Shown piece after piece: positions 23,858 to 29,209 of a stretch of 29,209 nt of DNA. Position 1 is the stretch's first letter. Each line of letters begins with the position of its first letter. Under the pieces are notes generated by a model. It did not search any database, was not told where the DNA came from, and worked only from the letters and a program-made list of their open reading frames with translations. The position numbers and the translations under genes were made by a program. Location: contig CAKQXG010000012.1 in the NCBI GenBank assembly GCA_934281515.1, forward strand, positions 1 through 29,209, in the 5' to 3' direction. This DNA comes from an uncultured Clostridia bacterium (GTDB lineage: Bacteria > Bacillota > Clostridia > Christensenellales > CAG-314).

Positions 23858-26548
23858 ATGAAGAAAGTTGTAATTATTGTGGCTGTTATCATTGTGCTTG
23901 GAATTATCGGGGGTATTGCGAGTAATTGTTCGCCTTCCGATATTGGCGGTGGTGACGACAAGGTCGTTTATACGGCGGAAGACATACTTTACGTATCCGA
24001 AGCAGACGAGACAGTGGCAGTTGTCGGCGGCAGAGAATACAAGAAGGCTACCAGCGGTATGGCTGCGGTAGGACTGGCGTATATCAACGGCTACACCGGA
24101 CCTGTATTGGTGGGTACCACTGCCAAGGCCGTTGCATACACATTCTCTTACTGGGGATCAAACTTGGTTGACGAGTACGGTACGATCGAAGTGGATTCGG
24201 TCACTTGGTATTACTCCAAAAATACAGGTTTTATGGGCTCCAACTATCTCAACTTCAGTAGTAAAGGATCGATTTATTGCAGCAAAAAGGACAAGTTGGA
24301 AGATGTTGCCAAGGAATTGATTTCTCTTGTTGACCGAACAAAGTTTGCGGGAAAACAGATCACTACGGCGGAGGAATTGCAAGCAATAGCTAACAGCGGC
24401 GAGAATTTTACACTAGGAGCAGACATAGATCTCTCTTCGGTAGCAAATTGGACTCCTATAGAAAACTTCAGCGGTGCGTTGAACGGCGCAGGACACAAAA
24501 TACAAAACCTGACAATCAATGCCGTAGGTGAGGAAAACATCGGTTTGTTTAAAATACTGTCGGGTAACGTAGACAATCTGACGATAGAAAACGCTCAAAT
24601 CACCGCTCGCGGCGACGCAGGTAAGGCAGGTATTCTTGCAGGCACCAACAAGGGCAAAGTCTCAAGAGTAACCGTAAGTGGCAACATTGCCCCCGGGTTC
24701 TACGGAGACGTAGGCGGCATTGTAGGCTTTAACGATTGCGGACTGATTGTCAATTGCACCAATCAGGCAACGGTCAAAGGCGCAAACAACGTAGGCGGCA
24801 TTGTAGGCAACATGGTTGCCCAAGCCGACGACGCCATCACAGGTTGCGAAAACGACGGCACTGTAGAAGGCAAAGATAATGTCGGCGGTATAGCAGGCTA
24901 TCTGACCAACGCCCGTATCAAAGGCAAGAGTGGCGATTTTACATACAAGATTTCAAACAACGAAAACAAAAACGCCGTAACGGGCGATAACCGTGTGGGC
25001 GGTATTTTCGGCGAGATATTCGGAGCCAGCGAATCATACAAAGGTTACTTTGAGCTTTCTGTTTTGACTAACCAGGCAGACATCGTGGGAAGTACCACAG
25101 GCGCTGAAACCGGTGGTATTGTCGGTAAGGCTACACGGGTCAACGTCATGACTACTTGCGAAAACAAGGGCGACATTACGGGCGGCAACTACGTAGGCGG
25201 TTTTGTAGGCAATGCACCCGGCACAAACATCAAGGCTACAGGCGTTATCAACAGCAATATCATTACGGGCAAAGGCAAGATTGGCGGATTTGCCGGAGAA
25301 ACAGGTATTATTGAAAATGCCGTAAATGAAGGCGGAATCGTTTCTACAGGCGTGCTGATTGAAGACGGCGTAAGCAAAGCATATGTCGGCGGTATAGCAG
25401 GGGCATGCACGGGCGTTATCAATTGCAGCAATAACATCGATATCGGCATATCTACCAATGGCGACTATGTAGGCGGTATAGCTGGCTACGTGGTTGTGGC
25501 TGACAGCGACAATGTAAAAAACAATACAAACTCCGGCGCTATAAGCGGAAAAAATAAAGTCGGCGGTATTGTCGGGTACTTGACTTCCCTGGAGAGAACC
25601 AAAAACGTTACTTACACTGTCTCTAACAACGAAAACAATAATTCAGTAAGAGGTGACAGCCAAATCGGCGGTGTTTTCGGGGAAGTTTTCGGAATGATAA
25701 AATCCGGTTGGGATACTTACTATGGCTATTTTGAAATGTCAGTTTTGACAAATACTGCGGAAGTCGAAGGAAGTACAACCGGTGACGATGTCGGCGGATT
25801 GATCGGTAAGGCTACCAGGTTGAACCTGATTACTACTTGTGAAAATAAGGGAGACGTAACGGGCGGCAACTGCGTCGGCGGCTTTGTCGGCAATGCACCC
25901 GAAACCAACATCAAGGCAACGGGCGCAAGAAACGACAATGAAATTTCCGGTAGGTACAAGGTCGGCGGATTTGCAGGACATGCGGGAATTGTAGAATATG
26001 CAACCAACAACGGCGTTATTTCGTCTATCGGTACCGATAGCACAGGCGAAGCCTATATCGGCGGTATCGCGGGCTATTGCACGGGTATTATCGGATGTAA
26101 AAACCAAGCGGACATTACTATTGAAAATGCAGGCAAGTATGTCGGCGGTATTGCAGGTTACGTATGTGTTTCCTTGAGTAACAAAGTAAACGACAACACC
26201 AACGTGGGTGAAATCAGCGGTAACGGTTGCGTTGGCGGCATTGTAGGATATTTAACTTCCATTAGTAAAGCGGAGAATATCACTTACACTGTATCGAACA
26301 ACACTAATCAAGGCGTAATCAGCGGCGTTAGCAATGTCGGCGGTATTTGCGGTGAAGTCTACGGAATTGAGCGTAGTGGTTGGGATACCTATTACAGCTA
26401 TTTCCAAGTAATCAATTGTACAAACCAAGCCGAAATAAAAGGAACCTCGCTTGTCGGCGGAATAGTGGGTGAATACACCAGGTTAAAGACCGACAGCAAC
26501 ATTATGGATACCAACACAACGCTATATGGCAAAAAACTAGGAAAGTAG
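23858..26548 (+). CDS. Large GLUG-repeat surface protein
   Basis: This 896-residue protein has an N-terminal hydrophobic segment (residues 4-21) ending near SNC. The residue before Cys is Asn, so it is a poor lipobox and may be an uncleaved anchor. Residues ~30-165 form an unrecognised globular domain. From ~166 (ELQAIANSGENFTLGADIDL, then GALNGAGHKIQNLTI) the rest is GLUG-type repeats (VGGIVGFND, VGGIAGYLT, VGGFVGNA), each about 20-45 residues. A ~225-residue block is present nearly three times. Its build resembles the - strand GLUG lipoprotein at 12875-15115, but without the Cys-rich and InlB-B parts. AAGGAG at 23844-23849 supports the ATG. A terminator follows at 26611-26658. Function is probably surface adhesion, inferred from architecture. 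Confidence 0.87.
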   Translation: MKKVVIIVAVIIVLGIIGGIASNCSPSDIGGGDDKVVYTAEDILYVSEADETVAVVGGREYKKATSGMAAVGLAYINGYTGPVLVGTTAKAVAYTFSYWGSNLVDEYGTIEVDSVTWYYSKNTGFMGSNYLNFSSKGSIYCSKKDKLEDVAKELISLVDRTKFAGKQITTAEELQAIANSGENFTLGADIDLSSVANWTPIENFSGALNGAGHKIQNLTINAVGEENIGLFKILSGNVDNLTIENAQITARGDAGKAGILAGTNKGKVSRVTVSGNIAPGFYGDVGGIVGFNDCGLIVNCTNQATVKGANNVGGIVGNMVAQADDAITGCENDGTVEGKDNVGGIAGYLTNARIKGKSGDFTYKISNNENKNAVTGDNRVGGIFGEIFGASESYKGYFELSVLTNQADIVGSTTGAETGGIVGKATRVNVMTTCENKGDITGGNYVGGFVGNAPGTNIKATGVINSNIITGKGKIGGFAGETGIIENAVNEGGIVSTGVLIEDGVSKAYVGGIAGACTGVINCSNNIDIGISTNGDYVGGIAGYVVVADSDNVKNNTNSGAISGKNKVGGIVGYLTSLERTKNVTYTVSNNENNNSVRGDSQIGGVFGEVFGMIKSGWDTYYGYFEMSVLTNTAEVEGSTTGDDVGGLIGKATRLNLITTCENKGDVTGGNCVGGFVGNAPETNIKATGARNDNEISGRYKVGGFAGHAGIVEYATNNGVISSIGTDSTGEAYIGGIAGYCTGIIGCKNQADITIENAGKYVGGIAGYVCVSLSNKVNDNTNVGEISGNGCVGGIVGYLTSISKAENITYTVSNNTNQGVISGVSNVGGICGEVYGIERSGWDTYYSYFQVINCTNQAEIKGTSLVGGIVGEYTRLKTDSNIMDTNTTLYGKKLGK
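24881..26548 (+). repeat. ~675-bp direct repeat inside the GLUG gene
   Basis: Copies start at 24881, 25559 and 26231 (spacings 678 and 672 bp, both whole codons); the third copy is cut short by the stop at 26548. Each begins VGGIxGYLT, followed by a YTVSNN or YKISNN stretch and GGxxGExxG. The first two copies share nearly identical tracts such as FVGNAP-x-TNIKATG. Confidence 0.8.
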
Positions 26549-26610
26549 TTGTACTACAAAAGACATTCCGACGGTTTCGGCTTACGGAGTGACGAAATGA
26601 TGTAAATTGA

Positions 26611-26658
26611 AAAAGGACTGTTGCAAGCATGGCAAAACATTCTAGCGACAGTCCTTTT
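26611..26658. terminator. Bidirectional terminator between convergent genes
   Basis: A perfect 11-bp stem (AAAAGGACTGT 26611-26621 with ACAGTCCTTTT 26648-26658) has A-rich and T-rich ends. It can serve both the GLUG gene (+) and the AraC gene (-), which ends at 26668. Confidence 0.8.
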
Positions 26659-26667
26659 AAGCTTTTC

Positions 26668-27423
26668 TTATGAGAAATCCGAACAATTTTTTTCACGCTT
26701 TAAAAACTGGTAATAGGAAGACGTGCAACCAAACCCGGCTTCGTATATTAAAGCAGTAATGCTTTTTCCTTTCCCTTCGTTTTCCCTTACATATCTTGCC
26801 CTTATCCTGTTCAAATAAACAGTAAAGTTGCAACCGAAAAGTTTGTTAAACAGTCGTGAAAAATGATATTTACTGAATCCGAAATGATTTGCCGCGTGCT
26901 GTAGCGTTATTTGTTGAGTATAATTGGAATCTAGCCATTCGATAATGTTACTCATAAGCCGCGTTTCTATCGGATAATTTTCGCAAGGGCGATATTTTTC
27001 GACTATGTAACCCAAAAGAACGGAAACAAGTCCTTTGAGCATAAATTCCATTCCGCAATCAAGACGTTCCTTAATTTCTCTTTCTATATCAAACAGTTTT
27101 TCATTATATTCAACGTCGTCAAGCGCAAAGAAACCGAGATTGTATGTCGCCGATGCGTCAGAAAAATATCGTTCGGGAATAAGTAGTGTATCCGAAAGCG
27201 ATGACTCTGCGTACACGGAATGTAACGAATAAAGCCTGATAAACGCAATCTCGCCTTTTTTGAAAACGCGCTTCTGTTTAGCAGAACTGATTTCCATTTC
27301 GCCGTCTTTTATAAACAACAACTCTATGCACCTATGAAAATGCGGCGATGCCGTCACGTTTTTTATTTCGAGAATAGCAAGTTTGTCCTGAACATCGCGC
27401 AACGCTTCATAATAACCGATCAT
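26668..27423 (-). CDS. AraC-family transcriptional regulator
   Basis: The 251-residue protein has an N-terminal cupin-type sensing half (FHRCIELLFIKDGEMEI, then KKGEIAFI) and a C-terminal pair of helix-turn-helix motifs. The first is at ~residues 168-195 (ITLQHAANHFGFSKYHFSRLF); the second contains ITALIYEAGFGCTSSYYQFLKR. The end is a few residues shorter than the usual P-x-x-Y/F-R tail. AAAGGAG precedes the ATG at 27423. It is divergent from the Gfo/Idh/MocA oxidoreductase across 137 bp and is most likely its regulator, with a sugar or sugar derivative as the probable signal (inference). Confidence 0.93.
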   Translation of the reverse strand: MIGYYEALRDVQDKLAILEIKNVTASPHFHRCIELLFIKDGEMEISSAKQKRVFKKGEIAFIRLYSLHSVYAESSLSDTLLIPERYFSDASATYNLGFFALDDVEYNEKLFDIEREIKERLDCGMEFMLKGLVSVLLGYIVEKYRPCENYPIETRLMSNIIEWLDSNYTQQITLQHAANHFGFSKYHFSRLFNKLFGCNFTVYLNRIRARYVRENEGKGKSITALIYEAGFGCTSSYYQFLKREKNCSDFS

Positions 27424-27450
27424 TCTCTACTCCTTTGAAATTAGCCGATA

Positions 27451-27502
27451 GCAATATATTAAACAAAATAAGCAATTACTTTATTGCATGCCGCAATTTG
27501 TT
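27451..27502 (+). promoter_or_regulatory. Three GCAATNNNTT sites at 21-bp spacing (candidate AraC-type operator)
   Basis: GCAATNNNTT occurs at 27451, 27472 and 27493, exactly 21 bp apart (two helical turns) and in the same orientation. The second ends just upstream of the oxidoreductase -35 box and the third lies over its spacer. AraC-family proteins typically bind direct half-sites at about this spacing. Binding is inferred. Confidence 0.5.
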
Positions 27503-27512
27503 GTATTATAAT
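27484..27512 (+). promoter_or_regulatory. Promoter of the oxidoreductase gene
   Basis: A perfect -10 box TATAAT (27507-27512) has a weak -35 TTGCAT (27484-27489) at a 17-bp spacing. The weak -35 fits a promoter that needs an activator. The start is about 42 bases before the ATG at 27561. Confidence 0.65.
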
Positions 27513-27560
27513 TATAAACGAAAAATACGCGTCGGTCAAGCGCGGAAAGGAGAAAGCGAT

Positions 27561-28811
27561 ATGAAATACGTTATAATCGGGTATGGTTCTCGTGGCAGGT
27601 CTTACGATGTACTTTTCGGAGATATTAAAAACACCGAACTTACTGCTGTATGCGACTACAGACAAAGCAGGCTGGAACTTTGCAAAGAGCATCATAAGGG
27701 TGAAAATATCGATTACTACCTGAATGATGACGAATTTTTCAAGGCAGGTAAGCTTGGAGATTTGTGCGTTATTTCCACTCTTGACGAAATGCACATTAAA
27801 CATGCGCTGGCAGCCCTTAACTGCGGATACGATTTGCTTTTGGAAAAGCCTATCGCCTGCAGTGAAGAAGACTGCGTGAAAATTTACGAAACGGCAACCG
27901 CGCTCAATCGTAAAGTAACGGTTTGTCACGTCCTGCGTTACGCGCCGTTTTTCTCAATTATCAAAAACGAATTGGAAACGGGCAATTACGGCAAGGTTGA
28001 AACGATAACTTTGACGGAAAACGTTTGTTGGTGGCATCAGGCACATTCTTACGTTCGCGGAAACTGGCATAACACGAAGAAAACTTCTCCGATGATTATA
28101 GCAAAATGTTGTCACGACCTCGACCTTTTGAACTGGTTTATCGATAGCGAATGCGTGTCGGTCAGTTCAATGGGCTCGCTTGATTATTTTACACGCAAAA
28201 ACGCACCTGAAAACAGTGGTGAGACTTGCTACGATTGTCCTGCTGCAAAGGATTGTTTGTATAATTGCGAGTTTATATATTGGGAACGTGAATTAAAAAA
28301 AGGCAATGCAGGCTGGCCGGTTGACATAATTATGTACGATCGGGAACCGACTCACGAAAATCTTACGGCAGCACTTAAGGCGACGCCATACTGCAAGTGC
28401 GTATTTAAAAACGATAACGACGCAGTTGATCACCAGGTCGTCAACGTGCTTTACGAAAACGGAGCGACAGCACAGCTGACGATGACCGCTTTCAGCGAAA
28501 GAGGCGGACGGGATATTCATATCCACTGCGAAAAAGGTGAAATTTACGGTCAGATGTCGGAAAATACCATTCATTGTACGCTATTTGGAAAAAGCAGCAA
28601 GCTCATTGACGTCAATAAGGAATCGGACAACAATTTCGGACACGGAGGCGGCGATATAAGGATGATTTGCAATATCGTTGACGAATACGAAAACAAAGAC
28701 GTTGTCGAAGTGACTCCGCTTGCTCAATCTATGTCAAGTCATATGCTCGGCTTTGCAGCCGAACGGTCGCGACTTAACGGCGGTATTCCCGAAAAAGTCA
28801 GGAAACTATGA
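27561..28811 (+). CDS. Gfo/Idh/MocA-family oxidoreductase
   Basis: The 416-residue protein has an N-terminal Rossmann fold for NAD(P) (GYGSRG at residues 7-12), the family EKP motif (residues 95-97), and a catalytic-region HDLD (H185, D186) in the C-terminal domain. A four-cysteine cluster (C223, C226, C232, C236) is seen in a subgroup of this family and may bind a metal. Members oxidise or reduce sugars, inositols or related polyols; the substrate here is unknown. AAAGGAG at 27546-27552 supports the ATG at 27561, although the frame is open back to 27435. The divergent AraC gene probably controls it. Confidence 0.92.
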   Translation: MKYVIIGYGSRGRSYDVLFGDIKNTELTAVCDYRQSRLELCKEHHKGENIDYYLNDDEFFKAGKLGDLCVISTLDEMHIKHALAALNCGYDLLLEKPIACSEEDCVKIYETATALNRKVTVCHVLRYAPFFSIIKNELETGNYGKVETITLTENVCWWHQAHSYVRGNWHNTKKTSPMIIAKCCHDLDLLNWFIDSECVSVSSMGSLDYFTRKNAPENSGETCYDCPAAKDCLYNCEFIYWERELKKGNAGWPVDIIMYDREPTHENLTAALKATPYCKCVFKNDNDAVDHQVVNVLYENGATAQLTMTAFSERGGRDIHIHCEKGEIYGQMSENTIHCTLFGKSSKLIDVNKESDNNFGHGGGDIRMICNIVDEYENKDVVEVTPLAQSMSSHMLGFAAERSRLNGGIPEKVRKL

Positions 28812-28908
28812 TTCCCGATACTTTACTTTATTCGATATTGTACCATGTAGGAAATAATTTTGAAACGAGCGTTGAAATGTAAAAAAGCTTTCAACTCTTT
28901 TGTATAAG

Positions 28909-28955
28909 AACAGCCGAACAAGGAGACATTTCAGTCCGTGCCTTGTTTGGCTGTT
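28909..28955 (+). terminator. Strong hairpin after the oxidoreductase gene
   Basis: A 15-bp stem (28909-28923 with 28941-28955, one G-T pair, AACAGCC... with ...GGCTGTT) lies about 100 bp past the stop codon. It is followed by GCTTCTTC instead of a pure T-run. It lies between two convergent genes. Apart from this I see nothing in 28812-29006. Confidence 0.6.
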
Positions 28956-29006
28956 GCTTCTTCGAACAGCTTACTTTCCGATGATCGTAAGGGGTTTGCC
29001 GCCAAA

Positions 29007-29209
29007 TCATTTGTTTGTCAACTGTTTTTCAGCAAGCAGTATCGTGCCGTAATCGGTGGGGATTTCTTTCAACACTACAAATCCGTTTTTCTGCCAGAAG
29101 TGCGTTGATTGCGGATTGCGTTTGTCAATACCGAGGCGGCAACGAGTATAGCCTGCCTTGCATAGACCGTCGAGCGTGGTGGAAATGATTTTGCTGCCGA
29201 CCCCTGTGC
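29007..29209 (-). CDS. GNAT-family acetyltransferase, partial (5' end outside window)
   Basis: The last 67 codons of a - strand gene read TGVGSKIIST (an acetyl-CoA-binding loop of the G-x-G/A type), then GYTRCRLGIDKRN, then the typical GNAT motif FWQKNGFVVLKE, ending at TGA 29007-29009. The fold and motif order match the C-terminal half of small GNAT N-acetyltransferases. The acceptor substrate cannot be told from this part. Confidence 0.8.
   Translation of the reverse strand, partial: TGVGSKIISTTLDGLCKAGYTRCRLGIDKRNPQSTHFWQKNGFVVLKEIPTDYGTILLAEKQLTNK

Noticed and set aside
27435..27560. Longer oxidoreductase starting at 27435
   Set aside because: The added 42 residues would cross the promoter and operator region and lack the Rossmann start; ATG 27561 has AAAGGAG and begins directly with the Rossmann strand.

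Overview
The window looks like part of the chromosome of an uncultured low-to-moderate-GC member of Bacillota, most likely class Clostridia. The evidence is strong AGGAGG-type ribosome sites, RNase J, LemA and CFI-box proteins, lipoproteins built from InlB-B, BspA-type LRR, FN3-like and GLUG repeats, and standard-code TGA stops. The taxonomic call is an inference from gene content; no rRNA or other marker is present.

Layout. (1) 1-2800: a partial uncharacterised gene, a LemA-family gene and a CFI-box gene on the + strand. (2) 2801-7442: a long leader, RNase J with an unusual N-terminal extension, glycogen synthase GlgA, and a YfcE-type phosphoesterase. (3) 7566-12584: one good promoter followed by five tandem MORN-repeat genes, about 60 MORN units in total. 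(4) 12819-16673, - strand: a GLUG-repeat lipoprotein and an internally duplicated EamA transporter, bordered by two broken gene ends (a GyrI-like tail and a MATE tail). (5) 16768-17892: a tyrosine recombinase followed by a 134-bp AT-rich segment between two inverted palindromic repeats. (6) 17942-26548: two large repeat-rich surface lipoproteins, a membrane HExxH protein of M50 type, and a 896-residue GLUG-repeat protein. (7) 26668-28811: an AraC-family regulator divergent from a Gfo/Idh/MocA oxidoreductase, with three evenly spaced candidate operator sites between them. (8) The 3' end of a GNAT acetyltransferase gene runs off the right edge.

The most interesting signal is at 17706-17892. Two 19-bp perfect inverted repeats, each inside a longer palindrome of recombinase-core shape, enclose a good extended -10 promoter. 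That promoter points away from the surface-protein operon and towards the recombinase. This is the arrangement of an invertible promoter (phase-variation switch) caught in the OFF orientation, with the recombinase next door as the likely inversion enzyme and the lipoprotein/M50-like operon as the likely target. Other points of interest are the MORN array with its three-unit (69-residue) super-repeat, the ~675-bp repeats in the GLUG gene, the 21-bp-spaced operator sites, and a hairpin at the predicted 5' end of the RNase J message.
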